Below the pieces are notes generated by a model, which saw nothing but the letters and a program-made list of their open reading frames with translations, did not search any database and was not told where the DNA came from. Below, one piece after another: positions 34,360 through 44,809 of a stretch of 64,000 nt of DNA. A program made the position numbers and the translations under genes. The stretch is from Guptibacillus hwajinpoensis (GTDB lineage Bacteria; Bacillota; Bacilli; Bacillales; Guptibacillaceae): contig NZ_JAIVKU010000004.1 in the NCBI RefSeq assembly GCF_020524165.1, positions 682,001 through 746,000 of the forward strand. Reading direction: 5' to 3'. Position 1 is the first letter of the stretch. Each line of letters begins with the position of its first letter.

Positions 34360-35652
34360 TTAACCTTCAAGAAGAAGCTGCTCAGGATCTTCAAGAAGTT
34401 CTTTAATTTTCGCAAGAAAGCTAACCGCTTCTCCACCGTCAACAATACGATGATCATACGATAGCGCAATGTACATCATAGGACGATTTTCCATTCGTTC
34501 CTGATCGATTGCGACAGGACGCCACTGAATTTTGTGCATTCCTAGAATACCAACTTGAGGTGCATTTAGAATCGGCGTTGAAAGCATTGATCCAAAAATC
34601 CCTCCGTTAGTAATCGTAAATGAGCCACCTTGTAGTTCATCAAGCTTAAGCTTATTGTCGCGTGCTTTCTTTGCAAGATTACCAATTTCTTGTTCAATAC
34701 CTGCAAATGATAGCTTGTCCGCATCACGTACAACTGGAACGACAAGACCTTCTTCTGCCCCTACAGCGATACCAATATCATAGAATTTCTTCAGTACAAT
34801 ATCAGTATCCTGAATTTCAGCGTTTAGACGAGGATATTTCTTAAGCGCGCCTACAACTGCTTTCGTGAAGAAAGACATAAAGCCAAGTTTCACATCATTA
34901 TCTTCAAGAAATTTATCTTTACGACGCTTACGAAGTTCCATAATGGCGGTCATGTCTACTTCGTTAAACGTTGTTAGCATCGCTGCTGTATGCTGGACTT
35001 CCACAAGACGTTTTGCGATCGTTTGACGACGTCGAGACATTTTCACACGTTCAACAGGTTTACCGTCGTTCGCGTCAGGAGATTGCTTTTGTTGCTTAGG
35101 TGCCTCTTGTTTCTTTTCCTTAGGCGCTTCTTGTTTGTTCGCTTTGTCTGCATGTGCTTTCACATCATCAGGGCGAACACGACCTAATGGATCGCGTGTT
35201 TCAACATTATTCAAATCAACACCTAGTTCTCTTGCTAGCTTTCTAGCAGAAGGTGAAGCTACTGTGCGACCATTCTCAGATTTTTCTTCAGATGACTCTG
35301 ATGCATGAGCCTTAGACTCCTGCTCTGATTTTGCTTCCTCAGGTGATTCTTTTTCTTCTTTTTTCGCTTCTGTTTTTTCAGAAGAACCTTGATCTGACGA
35401 TTTAGAAGAACTACCTTCACCATTGCCGAGATAAGCAATAATTTCGCCAACTTCTACATTATCACCTGGCTCTTTCAAAAGCTCTTCAATGACGCCGTCA
35501 TTTTCTGCACTCACTTCAATGTTTACTTTATCTGTTTCAAGCTCAACAAGGTTGTCACCTTTTTCAACTTTGTCGCCTACTTTGATTAACCATTGAGAAA
35601 TGGTACCTTCTGTAATGGATTCTGCTAGTTCTGGTACTTTAACTTCAATCAC
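34360..35652 (-). CDS. odhB: Dihydrolipoyllysine-residue succinyltransferase (E2 of 2-oxoglutarate dehydrogenase)
   Basis: This 430-aa protein transfers the succinyl group to CoA in the TCA cycle. Lipoyl domain: residues 1-75, with the lipoylated K43 in [10 protein letters not shown] Lys/Glu/Ser-rich linker follows (about 78-125). The E1/E3-binding domain is about 128-165 ([16 protein letters not shown]). A second charged linker precedes the catalytic domain (about 200-430), with active-site [10 protein letters not shown] (about 400). It starts at GTG 35652 behind AAGGAGG and overlaps the odhA 3' end by 8 bp, so translation is probably coupled. E3 is not in the window. Confidence 0.96.
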   Translation of the reverse strand: MIEVKVPELAESITEGTISQWLIKVGDKVEKGDNLVELETDKVNIEVSAENDGVIEELLKEPGDNVEVGEIIAYLGNGEGSSSKSSDQGSSEKTEAKKEEKESPEEAKSEQESKAHASESSEEKSENGRTVASPSARKLARELGVDLNNVETRDPLGRVRPDDVKAHADKANKQEAPKEKKQEAPKQQKQSPDANDGKPVERVKMSRRRQTIAKRLVEVQHTAAMLTTFNEVDMTAIMELRKRRKDKFLEDNDVKLGFMSFFTKAVVGALKKYPRLNAEIQDTDIVLKKFYDIGIAVGAEEGLVVPVVRDADKLSFAGIEQEIGNLAKKARDNKLKLDELQGGSFTITNGGIFGSMLSTPILNAPQVGILGMHKIQWRPVAIDQERMENRPMMYIALSYDHRIVDGGEAVSFLAKIKELLEDPEQLLLEG

Positions 35653-38503
35653 GACGATTACCTCCTTGATGGGAAACAGTTTTGGATGGTTCTAGAACTT
35701 CTTGAATAATTCTGTCTTGATCTTTTTTATGCACATTAGGTTCTCCGCCTGCTGGACTTGAGCGATCCGGACGTCCTACATAGCTTACAGAAACGCCTTC
35801 TGGGGCCGTCTCTTGAAGACGTGGTGAGATGTAATTCCAGGAACCCATATTCTTTGGCTCCTCTTGCAACCAGATAATTTCTTTAACGTTTGAATAACGG
35901 TCAAAGATGTTTTTCACTTCTTCATCTGGAAATGGATAAAGCTGCTCCACTCTAAGAACGTGAAGCCAATCGTACTTCTCATCAGAAGACTCTATTTCAG
36001 TAGCAAGATCGACTGCTACTTTACCAGTACATAATACAATACGTTCTACTTTATCTTTCTTTTCACCAAGACCTGCCTGCTCAACAACGCTTAAAAATTG
36101 ACCCTGACTAAATTCAAAACCAGGAGATGATGTGCGTTGATTACGTAGAAGGCTCTTCGGTGTCATAATGACAAGTGGACGCACTTCTTGCTTTTCTAAG
36201 ATGGCAGCTTGTCTTCTTAGAATATGGAAGTATTGAGCCGCACTCGTTAAATTAGCTACTGTCCAGTTGTTTTCTGCAGCTAGAGTAAGGAATCGTTCAA
36301 CTCGACCACTAGAATGTTCAGGTCCCTGGCCTTCGTAACCATGAGGCAAGAGAAGGACCATTCCCGATTTTTGTCCCCATTTTGCTCTACCTGCTGAAAC
36401 GAACTGATCAAAGATGACTTGAGCCGCATTCGCGAAATCGCCATATTGCGCTTCCCAAATAACAAGCGTTTCTGGAGCAAAAACGTTATATCCGTACTCA
36501 AAGCCAACGACTGATGCTTCAGAAAGTGGACTGTTATGAATGGCAAACGATGATTTTGCCTCTGGTAACTCATGTAACGGACAGAAGGTCTCACCAGTTT
36601 CTTTATCATGAAGAACAAGATGACGCTGAGCAAACGTTCCGCGCTGAGAGTCCTGACCTGTAATCCGAATTGGTGTGCCGTCGCCAAGAATTGAAGCAAA
36701 GGCGAGTGTTTCACCCAATGCCCAATCTACCTTACCGCCTTCTTCTAACATATCAAGTCTGCGTTTTAAAATACGTTCAAGCTTAGGATAGACATTGAAA
36801 CCATCCGGACGTGTTAAAAGTTGATTGTTAATATCTTTTAGCGTTTCTAATGACACAGCTGTATCGATCGAAGGAAGACCCTTTACGATTTCTTTAGGTG
36901 GCTGAAGCTCCTGTACTTCTCCATCGCCTTCTCCACCTTTAGCAATCTTGTCGTATTCGGTTTGAAGCTCAGAAAGGACTTCTTCATCCAACTTTTCTCC
37001 ATGACCATCTTCAATAACGTTTTGGTCAGTTAAATACTTTGCGTAGCTTGCTCGAACGGTAGGATGATTTTTGATTTTTTCGTATAGATGAGGCTGAGTA
37101 ACAGCTGGATCATCCATTTCGTTATGACCAAATCGACGATAGCCAATTAAATCAATGAGAAAGTCTTTATTAAATTTCATACGATACTCATAGGCAAGAT
37201 GCATAGCAGCAAGACAAGCTTCCGGGTCATCCGCATTCACATGAACGATCGGAATTTCGTACCCTTTTGCCAGATCGCTTGCATACTTTGTTGATCTTGA
37301 ATCCGTACTTTCAGTTGTAAAACCTAGCTGGTTATTTGCGATGATGTGAATGGTACCGCCTGTATGGTATCCTTTCAACTGACTTAAGTTAAGTGTTTCC
37401 GCTACTACACCTTCGCCAGGGAAAGCTGCATCACCATGAATTAATATTGCAAATGATTTTGTGAAATCTTGTTTCGGTTCACCTTTTTCACCACGAGTTT
37501 CTTGAGCTGCGCGTGCATAGCCCTCTACAACGGGATCAACAAATTCAAGGTGACTTGGGTTATTGGCTAGTGTAATCGTTGCACTCGCTGTTTCCGAATC
37601 CTCGATTTGTCTGTCAGCACCCATGTGATACTTTACATCACCTGTCCAACCATAGTTAATACCCATTGATCCTTCAGATGGAACAAGTTCTTTGTTAGGC
37701 GCATGGTGGAACTCAGAAAAAATCTTTTCATAGGGTTTATTTAAAACGTGTGTAAGAACATTTAATCGACCACGGTGAGCCATTCCAATCATCACGTTCT
37801 TAGCGCCATCGCTTGCCCCGCATTTAATAACGTCATCAAGCATTGGTACCATAGCGTCAACGCCTTCAATTGAGAACCGCTTTTGACCTACAAATGTTTT
37901 GTGAAGGAATTTTTCAAACCCTTCTACTTCTGTTAATCTCCTAAGTAAAGCTTTACGATCATCATTCGTAAGCGTGCGGCTTACAGAATCATTCTCCACC
38001 ATCTCATCTAACCATTTGCGCTCATCTTCAGCATGAACATGAGTAAACTCATAAGACATGGATTTTGTATATAGATCCTGAAGTTTTTGAATCGCCTGTA
38101 ATCCATTGCTAACTTCCTTAGGTGCTTTCTCCCAGATAACTTGAGCAGGAATCGCTTTCAAGTCTTCATCAGAAAGCCCGTAAGTTTGAGGTGTCATAAA
38201 ATCTTGATCCGATTTCTCATTTGTTAGCGGATTAATTGCTGCTGCTAAATGTCCATATGTACGAATATTGTCGGCTAACTTAACAGCAGAAATAACCTTT
38301 TTGAGATTTGCGGGCTGACCTGTAGATTCAATGACTTCCTGTGAAGAAGGCGGTGGTCCCCACTGATCAAATTTCTGGCGCATTTCCGGATCAACTGACT
38401 CAGGATCCTCTTGATATTTCTCGTATAATTCAATGGCATAGCCAAGGTTTGGTCCATAAAATTCTTGCCATGGATGTTCCACTCTGGACTGTTTGGTATT
38501 CAA
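35645..38503 (-). CDS. odhA: 2-oxoglutarate dehydrogenase E1 component
   Basis: This is a 952-aa thiamine-diphosphate decarboxylase, the size of the B. subtilis enzyme. Recognisable parts are an N-terminal E2-interacting helix ([20 protein letters not shown], residues 11-30), the ThDP region with [11 protein letters not shown] (about 245) and [19 protein letters not shown] (about 355), and the C-terminal transketolase-like domain including GQDSQRGTF and [11 protein letters not shown]. It starts at TTG 38503 with GGAGGT eight bases upstream. It forms an operon with odhB. Confidence 0.96.
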   Translation of the reverse strand: MNTKQSRVEHPWQEFYGPNLGYAIELYEKYQEDPESVDPEMRQKFDQWGPPPSSQEVIESTGQPANLKKVISAVKLADNIRTYGHLAAAINPLTNEKSDQDFMTPQTYGLSDEDLKAIPAQVIWEKAPKEVSNGLQAIQKLQDLYTKSMSYEFTHVHAEDERKWLDEMVENDSVSRTLTNDDRKALLRRLTEVEGFEKFLHKTFVGQKRFSIEGVDAMVPMLDDVIKCGASDGAKNVMIGMAHRGRLNVLTHVLNKPYEKIFSEFHHAPNKELVPSEGSMGINYGWTGDVKYHMGADRQIEDSETASATITLANNPSHLEFVDPVVEGYARAAQETRGEKGEPKQDFTKSFAILIHGDAAFPGEGVVAETLNLSQLKGYHTGGTIHIIANNQLGFTTESTDSRSTKYASDLAKGYEIPIVHVNADDPEACLAAMHLAYEYRMKFNKDFLIDLIGYRRFGHNEMDDPAVTQPHLYEKIKNHPTVRASYAKYLTDQNVIEDGHGEKLDEEVLSELQTEYDKIAKGGEGDGEVQELQPPKEIVKGLPSIDTAVSLETLKDINNQLLTRPDGFNVYPKLERILKRRLDMLEEGGKVDWALGETLAFASILGDGTPIRITGQDSQRGTFAQRHLVLHDKETGETFCPLHELPEAKSSFAIHNSPLSEASVVGFEYGYNVFAPETLVIWEAQYGDFANAAQVIFDQFVSAGRAKWGQKSGMVLLLPHGYEGQGPEHSSGRVERFLTLAAENNWTVANLTSAAQYFHILRRQAAILEKQEVRPLVIMTPKSLLRNQRTSSPGFEFSQGQFLSVVEQAGLGEKKDKVERIVLCTGKVAVDLATEIESSDEKYDWLHVLRVEQLYPFPDEEVKNIFDRYSNVKEIIWLQEEPKNMGSWNYISPRLQETAPEGVSVSYVGRPDRSSPAGGEPNVHKKDQDRIIQEVLEPSKTVSHQGGNRRD

Positions 38504-38528
38504 AGCATGCTACCTCCCTGCTGGGTTT

Positions 38529-38572
38529 AATCTTAATTTATGCAATTAATGATTCGCATCTAAATTAAGATT
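38529..38572 (-). promoter_or_regulatory. 12-bp inverted repeat in the odhA leader
   Basis: AATCTTAATTTA and TAAATTAAGATT are perfect complements around a 20-nt loop, 26 bp upstream of the odhA start codon. It could be an operator or a leader hairpin. The rest of the 390-bp gap up to 38839 is AT-rich and should hold the odh promoter; I cannot assign it with confidence. Confidence 0.5.
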
Positions 38573-38839
38573 AGTTTCTTACTTGTTCTTTACACTCTTT
38601 TCACTTTTTGAAACATTCTTTTAAAAAAACGCTTTCATTGATATTTTAGCATAGTATTAGATTGCCCACAAAACTTTCAAGCAAATTCCCGAAAAAAATT
38701 TCAATAACTTCAACTTCCGCTGAAAAATTTTTCGAATATTAACACAGTGCAATACTAAATTACCACAAAGTGTTAGCTTAGTGAATAGGGAATGTGGATT
38801 TTCTAACAGAGAATATGAAATCTAATTTTTCCGAAATAA

Positions 38840-38865
38840 AAAGACAACCAAATTTGGTTGTCTTT
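38840..38865 (-). terminator. Terminator of the quinone oxidoreductase gene
   Basis: A 26-bp perfect palindrome with arms AAAGACAACCAAA and complement, then TTTTTATTT on the minus strand, 29 bp after the stop. Confidence 0.85.
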
Positions 38866-38894
38866 GTTTGATTTATACCTATTTTTAATCCTAA

Positions 38895-39878
38895 TCAAGG
38901 GGTTAGGATTAACTTCCCTTTTGTTTGACGACCTTGAAGCATACGGTGCACATCAGCCGCTTTTTCTAAATCAAAAACGCCGCCGATCGTCAATTTCAGT
39001 TCTCCACTCTGCATATAGGTGAGAAGTTCTTCTAAACTCTTCTGATAGAGTGAAGGCTTACGCATCATCTGTGGAAGGAAAAAGCCAATTACTGATTGGT
39101 TTTTCTCCATTAGGGACGATGGATAAAAGCGGCTTTGCTCTCCACTTGCTACCCCATAAATAACAAGTCTGCCGAAAGGAGCGAGACACTTCAACGATTT
39201 CTTGAAAATGTCTCCTCCTGCCATTTCAAGAATAACGTCTACTCCTTTACCTTCCGTCGCATCTAAAACTTTTTGTTCCCAGCCTTCTTTCGTATAATCT
39301 ACCGTAAGATCTGCTCCCATTTCAGAGGCTAGCTTTCTTTTCTCTTCACTGCTTGCTGTGCCAATAATCGTTTTAGCTCCCCACAGTCTAGCGAGCTGTA
39401 CGGCAATCGTTCCAACCCCGCCGCCAGCTGCATGGATTAGAACCGTTTCTCCATTTTCAAATCGACCCATAGTCTTAAGTGTGTGGTAGGCACTTAATCC
39501 CTGTAACGGGAGAGCTACAGCATATTGTGGATCTACACCTTCTGGAATGGCAATTAATCCTCTTTCATCAGCTAACGTATACTCTGCATAGCCTGTGGCA
39601 TTTTTCGTTCCTAATAAAGTAACAACTGAAGAACCTGGTTTTACAGAAGTGACTTTTTCTCCAACAGCTTTCACTACGCCAGCTACTTCAGAACCTGGTA
39701 CATAAGGTAGCGGTGTATCTACAACATATTGCCCTTCTCTTCTAGCAGTATCTGCATAATTTACTCCAATTGCCTGAATTTCAATAAGAACTTCGTGTCC
39801 TTTGGGCTCAGGTACATCTAAATCAATTAGTTTTAATACTTCCGGTCCACCAAACTCTGTTAATTGTATCGCTTTCAT
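38895..39878 (-). CDS. Quinone oxidoreductase (zinc-independent MDR family)
   Basis: This is a 327-aa NADPH-dependent reductase. The GroES-like domain has PGSEVAGVVKAVG near 62. The Rossmann domain has HAAGGGVGTIAVQLA near 145 and NADPH-2'-phosphate-side residues after IIGTASSEEKR. The catalytic Zn ligands of alcohol dehydrogenases are absent, as expected for QorA/YogA-type enzymes. ATG 39878 is chosen over ATG 39884 because AGGAGG touches the earlier codon and is six bases from the later one. A TetR-type operator covers its promoter, so it is likely induced by quinone- or flavonoid-like compounds. Confidence 0.9.
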   Translation of the reverse strand: MKAIQLTEFGGPEVLKLIDLDVPEPKGHEVLIEIQAIGVNYADTARREGQYVVDTPLPYVPGSEVAGVVKAVGEKVTSVKPGSSVVTLLGTKNATGYAEYTLADERGLIAIPEGVDPQYAVALPLQGLSAYHTLKTMGRFENGETVLIHAAGGGVGTIAVQLARLWGAKTIIGTASSEEKRKLASEMGADLTVDYTKEGWEQKVLDATEGKGVDVILEMAGGDIFKKSLKCLAPFGRLVIYGVASGEQSRFYPSSLMEKNQSVIGFFLPQMMRKPSLYQKSLEELLTYMQSGELKLTIGGVFDLEKAADVHRMLQGRQTKGKLILTP

Positions 39879-39896
39879 TTTCATCCTCCTTTATAA

Positions 39897-39952
39897 ACTA
39901 ACCAGTCAGTATGTAACACCTTTACTATAAACTAATTAATTTGACTATTCAA
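39897..39952 (-). promoter_or_regulatory. Promoter with LmrA/QdoR-like operator
   Basis: On the minus strand, -35 TTGAAT (39947-39952) and -10 TATAGT (39924-39929) are 17 bp apart. Just downstream, around the expected transcription start, ACTAACCAGTCAGTATGT (39897-39914, plus strand) closely resembles the operator of the TetR-family regulators LmrA and QdoR(YxaF) of B. subtilis (core ACCAGTCA, then TAT). Confidence 0.55.
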
Positions 39953-39989
39953 TCTTTTTTCGCGATTCATATACTCTTAAACATAAAAA

Positions 39990-40010
39990 AAGTGCGCATG
40001 GGGCGCACTT
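39990..40010 (-). terminator. Terminator of the aminotransferase gene
   Basis: AAGTGCGC/GCGCACTT hairpin followed by seven T on the minus strand, overlapping the stop codon. End of the pucR-mmsA-aminotransferase block. Confidence 0.85.
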
Positions 40011-41347
40011 TATAATTGAGCTAAGCCTTCTACCACAGTTTGTACAAGTAAATCGATATCTTTTTCTTCGATAGTTAAAGGAGGTGCCATTGTAAGAACA
40101 TTGTTATAGCCTGCTACTGTATCACCATTTTTTCCAATGATCACTCCTTGTGATTTGCAGTAGCCGATCACCTTATTAAGCTCACTGACCGCAAGCGGTT
40201 TCTTGGATCTCTTGTCTTCCACAAGTTCGATTCCAATCAGCAACCCTTTTCCGCGGATATCCCCGACATTGGCATGAGATGACAAACGGTCTGTTAATTG
40301 AAGCTTCAGCTTTTCCCCTAATTCTTTCGAGCGATCAAACAGCTTTTCTCGCTCCATGATTTCTAAATTTTTTAACGCAAGCGCGCATGAAGCTGGGTTA
40401 CCTCCAAATGTATTAATATGTCGAAAGTGATCATATGACTCTTTCCCTTTAAAGGCTTCATAGATTTCTTCTTTCACTGCGGTAGCTGATAAAGGGAGAT
40501 ATCCACTCGTTAATCCCTTCGCCATTGTGACGATATCGGGCTTAACATCATAATTCATGAAACCAAATGCTTTTCCTGTTCTTCCAAAGCCACAAATGAC
40601 TTCATCACAGATTAGTAGAGCACCGTGCTTATCACACACTTCCTTTACGGATTTCATGTAATCCTGTGGTGGCATGATGATTCCTCCACCTGTGATAATG
40701 GGTTCCATGATCATGGCTGCTACCGTTTGACTTAGTTCCCACGTCATCAGATCGTCAACCGCTTTGACCGAAGCGAGCTCTCCTCGATCGTCGTCGAAAT
40801 CACGATACGTATCTGGTGGCTGGACATGTAAGAAACCCTGGCCAAGCGGTTCATATTTATATTTCCGCTGCGCCTGCCCTGTTGCAGCTAATGACCCCAT
40901 CGTATTTCCATGATACGCTCGATAACGTGAAACAATTTTATATCTGCTTCCTTCCCCTTTTTGCTCATGATATTGCCTGGCGATCTTAAAAGCAGTTTCA
41001 TTTGCTTCTGAACCGCTGTTGGAGAAAAAGATTACATATCCTCCACCGAGCATTTCATTTAACTTCTCTGCTAATTTAATCGCCGGTCCATGTGTATGTG
41101 TTAAGGGATAATATGAGAGTTCTTTCAGCTGATCGAAGGCTACCTGAGCGAGTTCTTCTCGACCATATCCGATATTCACACACCACAGTCCTGCCATGGC
41201 ATCGAGAAATTGATTGCCTTCATAATCGGATAACCAGGCGCCTTTTGCTTTCTCAATCACCATTGTCGATTTTGGATCATATGGTCGCATCGCATGCCAG
41301 ACGTATTTCTCGTCTTTTCCTGCGAGATTCTCGTGAGCAGTATGCAT
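40010..41347 (-). CDS. Class III aminotransferase, probable beta-alanine:pyruvate aminotransferase
   Basis: This is a 445-aa PLP enzyme. The Schiff-base lysine is about K277 in TMAKGLTSGYLP. The cofactor-phosphate segment is SNSGSEANE (about 109), with DEVICGFGRTG near 248. ATG 41347 is chosen because GGGAG stands eight bases upstream; a GTG nine bases earlier overlaps that site. It follows mmsA by 15 bp. In the reductive pyrimidine pathway beta-alanine is transaminated to malonate semialdehyde, the substrate of the MmsA-type enzyme, so context gives the likely substrate. Sequence alone would also allow other omega-amino acids. Confidence 0.88.
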   Translation of the reverse strand: MHTAHENLAGKDEKYVWHAMRPYDPKSTMVIEKAKGAWLSDYEGNQFLDAMAGLWCVNIGYGREELAQVAFDQLKELSYYPLTHTHGPAIKLAEKLNEMLGGGYVIFFSNSGSEANETAFKIARQYHEQKGEGSRYKIVSRYRAYHGNTMGSLAATGQAQRKYKYEPLGQGFLHVQPPDTYRDFDDDRGELASVKAVDDLMTWELSQTVAAMIMEPIITGGGIIMPPQDYMKSVKEVCDKHGALLICDEVICGFGRTGKAFGFMNYDVKPDIVTMAKGLTSGYLPLSATAVKEEIYEAFKGKESYDHFRHINTFGGNPASCALALKNLEIMEREKLFDRSKELGEKLKLQLTDRLSSHANVGDIRGKGLLIGIELVEDKRSKKPLAVSELNKVIGYCKSQGVIIGKNGDTVAGYNNVLTMAPPLTIEEKDIDLLVQTVVEGLAQL

Positions 41348-41362
41348 ACTCTTCACTCCCTT

Positions 41363-42829
41363 CTAGTAGTCAAAGCGAGTTGTAATCATTTTTCTTCTCG
41401 TATAAAAGTTCACACCATCTTTTCCATTTGCATGCAGATCACCATAAAAAGAATCTTTCCATCCTGAAAAAGGGAAAAATGCCATTGGTGCTGGTACGCC
41501 AACGTTCACACCTAGCATCCCCGCATCTGCTTCTTCACGGAATTGTCTAATTGCTCCCGCGTCTTTCGTATAAATCGTCGCCCCATTGCCATATCGTGAC
41601 TTCTTCAGAATTCCTAAGGCTGAATCGATCGAATCGGCGTGTAATAAGCTTAGAACGGGTGCGAATATTTCTTCCTTTGCAATCGTCATTTCAGGTGTTA
41701 CTTCATCAAAAATTGTCGGTCCAAGAAAGTTTCCTTCTTTATGAGCGTCCATCTCATTGCGGCCGTCACGAATCAAGGCTGCACCCTCTTCTAACCCTTT
41801 ATCGATATAACCTAGTACTTTTTCTAGATGTGATTTTCGAATAACGGGCGTTAAGAGCACTTCGTCATCTAAGCCATTTCCCATTTTTAAGTTATCTGCT
41901 TTTTCTTTGAGTGCAGCAATAAAAGACTCACTTTCTCCAACGACTACAACCGCACTACAAGCCATACAGCGCTGACCTGCACTACCGAAAGTTGAGCTAA
42001 TCACTTGCTGTACCGCTATCTCGATATCAGCATCTGGCATGACAATATGATGATTTTTAGCTCCGGAAAGTGCCTGCACTCTTTTACCACGAGAAGCCGC
42101 CTCTTCATAGACGTATTTAGCAACTGGCTGTGATCCAACGAATGAGATGGCTTTTACATCGGGAGCCTCGAGTAAGCCATTTACAACATCATGTGCACCG
42201 TGGACGATATTAAATACCCCATTCGGTAAGCCTGCTTCAGTTAATAATTCAGCTATTCGGTTAGCAAGAATTGGCGTGCGTTCAGAAGGTTTTAAGACAA
42301 ATGTATTGCCACAGGCAATTGCGAGTGGAAACATCCAATGAGGAACCATCATTGGAAAATTAAAAGGTGTAATGCCTCCTACTACACCCACGGGATAACG
42401 GAACATTTCTGAATCGATATTTTCAGCAATAGTTGAAAGATTGTCTCCCATCATCAAAGAAGGGGCACCTGTTGCAAACTCCACACACTCGATACCACGA
42501 AGGACTTCCCCATGGGCTTCTTTAAAACTTTTCCCATTTTCTTTTACAACAAGTTCAGCTAGTTCATCATGATGTTTTACTAGAAGAGAGTGATATTTAA
42601 ACAGGATTCGCGCTCTTTTTGGAACAGGTACTTTACTCCAAGTTTGAAAAGCAGCAGATGCAGCACTAACCGCTAAATCCACATCCTCTTTTGATGACAA
42701 TGGCACATTAGCGAGGTTTTCACTTGTTGCAGGGTTTGGAACTTCAAGCGTCTCTCCACTTTTGGCATTTATCCATTCTCCGTTTACAAAGTTTTTCAAT
42801 ACCGTGGTGTCCTTTTTTACAACGGTCAT
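41363..42829 (-). CDS. mmsA: CoA-acylating (methyl)malonate-semialdehyde dehydrogenase
   Basis: This is a 488-aa ALDH-fold enzyme converting malonate semialdehyde or methylmalonate semialdehyde, NAD+ and CoA to acetyl-CoA or propionyl-CoA and CO2. The nucleophile is C288 in GSAGQRCMA. It has the family features NFPMMVPHW (157-165) and lacks the general-base Glu of hydrolytic ALDHs. The B. subtilis homologue IolA serves inositol degradation. Here the neighbours point to uracil/thymine (beta-alanine or beta-aminoisobutyrate) degradation. ATG with AAGGAGG upstream. Confidence 0.92.
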   Translation of the reverse strand: MTVVKKDTTVLKNFVNGEWINAKSGETLEVPNPATSENLANVPLSSKEDVDLAVSAASAAFQTWSKVPVPKRARILFKYHSLLVKHHDELAELVVKENGKSFKEAHGEVLRGIECVEFATGAPSLMMGDNLSTIAENIDSEMFRYPVGVVGGITPFNFPMMVPHWMFPLAIACGNTFVLKPSERTPILANRIAELLTEAGLPNGVFNIVHGAHDVVNGLLEAPDVKAISFVGSQPVAKYVYEEAASRGKRVQALSGAKNHHIVMPDADIEIAVQQVISSTFGSAGQRCMACSAVVVVGESESFIAALKEKADNLKMGNGLDDEVLLTPVIRKSHLEKVLGYIDKGLEEGAALIRDGRNEMDAHKEGNFLGPTIFDEVTPEMTIAKEEIFAPVLSLLHADSIDSALGILKKSRYGNGATIYTKDAGAIRQFREEADAGMLGVNVGVPAPMAFFPFSGWKDSFYGDLHANGKDGVNFYTRRKMITTRFDY

Positions 42830-42922
42830 TACATGCCCTCCTTTAATTCGTTTCTATCTTCATTGTAGGGATGTAATGACTTCTCTTCATTAGACAAAAC
42901 GTAACATGGATATGTTTTCGAT

Positions 42923-42937
42923 TGTACACGTTGCACA
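42923..42937 (-). promoter_or_regulatory. Candidate operator ahead of mmsA
   Basis: TGTACACGTTGCACA is an imperfect palindrome (one mismatch between arms) about 95 bp upstream of the mmsA start and just after the pucR stop codon. It may bind the PucR-type regulator or cover a promoter. Confidence 0.3.
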
Positions 42938-42939
42938 TT

Positions 42940-44538
42940 TTAGTCCTGCTGTTTTAAATAATTGTATGCATGGAGTGCAAATTCAATTGCTAATCGTTTC
43001 GGAGAACACATAAAATCATAACCCAACAATTCCTCAAGTTTTTCTAAGCGATGATAGAGTGTTTGTCTTACCACATAGAGTTGTTCAGCTGTTTCCTTTT
43101 TCGAACCATTGCAGCCCATGTAGACTTTTAAGGTGTTTAAGAGGTTGCTATTGTTCTTTCCATCATATTCAATGACTGGATTTAAATAATCATACATAAA
43201 TTCTTTGAGCTCTTTCCCTTTTGCCAGGTGTAAGATCATACGATAAATATGAAAATCAGTGTAATAGGTAACCAGTGAAGTGTGCGAAGGTACATTGTCA
43301 TTCATCGTGATCGTTTCAAGCGAAGAATCGTAGCTTTTATGCATATCTTTTAACAAGCGCACATGTTTCCCAACTCCGATTCTTTCAACTTCTGGCACCG
43401 TTTCTTTTTGTAAAATATCACTTTGAAGAAAACGGGTAAAAGCTTCCCGCAACCGTTCTTCCACGTTTTCTTCGGCACGACGGTTTAAAATGATAATGAT
43501 CAGCTTATTACGAGTTGTTAAAGATAATACAAAAAAACCTTCTTGCTCAAATACGGACCGCATGAGTAGCATGAAATACGTCAGTTGAGAAGAGGTGTAT
43601 GAATCTTGATGTTTTTTAAATTTACATGTGCATACGTGAAGACCGCGCGGAATCAATGTTTCATCTACGTCAACAAGGTAAGATAAAATTCGTTCTTCCG
43701 TGTGTTTGCCTTCTAGCCAATCATATAACCACTCTGTTTCAAGTGCACGCTTCTTCTCTTCTATATATAATTCACGCAAGAGATACTGAGCGATTGCCGT
43801 CGCACTTCGATCAAGTAGGAGCATATCGTAATCTGAGACTGACGCATGTTGGGCTGGAACAAGAATTAGGTTTGCAAAATGATAATCCATCGCACGAACT
43901 GGTTGAAGAACGAGCCCTTTTCCATTTGGTTGCATCTTTAGAAAATGCAAGAAAGTCTCCCGTTTTTCTTCGGTGGCTTCCGGTACGAATATCGCTTCAG
44001 ATTCCTTAGGATTATAAATGACTTGCATACCTGTTTTAGTAGACAATAAGGATAAAATTTTCGTTAAACAACCAGGTACAAGAAGGAGATGATTAAGCTC
44101 TTGTGAAAATTGTTCGAGGTCTGAAATCATTTGATAATGATGAGCGATTAAAAGGGAATGAAGGTCTTGTGTGATATCTACAAAGCGAACTTCCTTTTTA
44201 AATACAATAATGGGAAAATCGTGCTGATCAGCAAGTTCAATAATTTCTGAAGGGATATGATCCATATATGTACCAATTTCAATGCAAAGTCCAGCAGCTT
44301 GACTCTGAATCAATTGTTTTACGATCGAACGAAATACGTGCAGGTTATCTTTCCATACAAAACCAGTCGATAGAATTAATTCTTCACCGTGTAATAGCTG
44401 TTTTACACTCGTTACTTCCATGACATGTACCCATTTGATCCGCCTAACTAATCCCGCTTTTCCAGCTATGACAGTAGCATGATGAAAATGATCTCTTTCT
44501 AATACTTCATGGACTGTTAAACTGGTCATTCGCAGCAT
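42940..44538 (-). CDS. PucR-family transcriptional regulator
   Basis: This is a 532-aa regulator. The N-terminal about 130 residues form the purine-catabolism PucR domain (TVHEVLERDHFHHATVIAG, then GEELILSTGF). A middle GGDEF-like (CdaR) domain follows. The C-terminal PucR helix-turn-helix is LLNTLKVYMGCNGSKKETA (about 463-481), then LYVVRQTLYHRLEKLEELL. In bacilli PucR activates purine catabolism in nitrogen limitation. Here it sits inside the pyrimidine degradation locus, so it probably senses uracil, a ring-opened intermediate or beta-alanine. It has its own upstream gap with a dyad. Confidence 0.9.
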   Translation of the reverse strand: MLRMTSLTVHEVLERDHFHHATVIAGKAGLVRRIKWVHVMEVTSVKQLLHGEELILSTGFVWKDNLHVFRSIVKQLIQSQAAGLCIEIGTYMDHIPSEIIELADQHDFPIIVFKKEVRFVDITQDLHSLLIAHHYQMISDLEQFSQELNHLLLVPGCLTKILSLLSTKTGMQVIYNPKESEAIFVPEATEEKRETFLHFLKMQPNGKGLVLQPVRAMDYHFANLILVPAQHASVSDYDMLLLDRSATAIAQYLLRELYIEEKKRALETEWLYDWLEGKHTEERILSYLVDVDETLIPRGLHVCTCKFKKHQDSYTSSQLTYFMLLMRSVFEQEGFFVLSLTTRNKLIIIILNRRAEENVEERLREAFTRFLQSDILQKETVPEVERIGVGKHVRLLKDMHKSYDSSLETITMNDNVPSHTSLVTYYTDFHIYRMILHLAKGKELKEFMYDYLNPVIEYDGKNNSNLLNTLKVYMGCNGSKKETAEQLYVVRQTLYHRLEKLEELLGYDFMCSPKRLAIEFALHAYNYLKQQD

Positions 44539-44703
44539 TCAATCACGTCCTCTTCTGAAGATTATATGATTAATCTAACCATGAAGTTACGTAAATGTGG
44601 GGGAATACGGAAGATTATCTTTCAGTTATCATTTTTGTTAACGCTTACATCTTTCAAAACTAACTTTACTACATCACTAAAATCATTTCTACTTATTGTC
44701 TAT

Positions 44704-44726
44704 ATTATGACATAATAAGTCATAAT
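44704..44726 (-). promoter_or_regulatory. Dyad upstream of the PucR-type gene
   Basis: ATTATGAC and GTCATAAT are perfect 8-bp arms separated by ATAATAA, 165 bp upstream of the regulator start. Possible autoregulatory site. Confidence 0.4.
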
Positions 44727-44788
44727 AACCGGTGGTCTTTATGTAATATTAATACGGTATATGAAATTTTATTGATAAATAAAAAAAC

Positions 44789-44809
44789 ACCGGGCATTTA
44801 TTGCCCGGT
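44789..44809 (-). terminator. Terminator of the permease/small-protein operon
   Basis: ACCGGGCA/TGCCCGGT hairpin overlapping the stop codon of the 80-aa gene, followed by GTTTTTTT on the minus strand. Confidence 0.85.

Noticed and set aside
36280..36714. 144-codon minus-strand frame inside odhA
   Set aside because: Alternative frame of a highly conserved gene; no ribosome binding site.
38504..38894. Possible riboswitch in the long odhA leader
   Set aside because: Only a simple inverted repeat is seen; none of the conserved cores of known riboswitches could be recognised.
43626..44009. 127-codon plus-strand frame inside the PucR-type gene
   Set aside because: Antisense shadow, unusual composition, no start signal.
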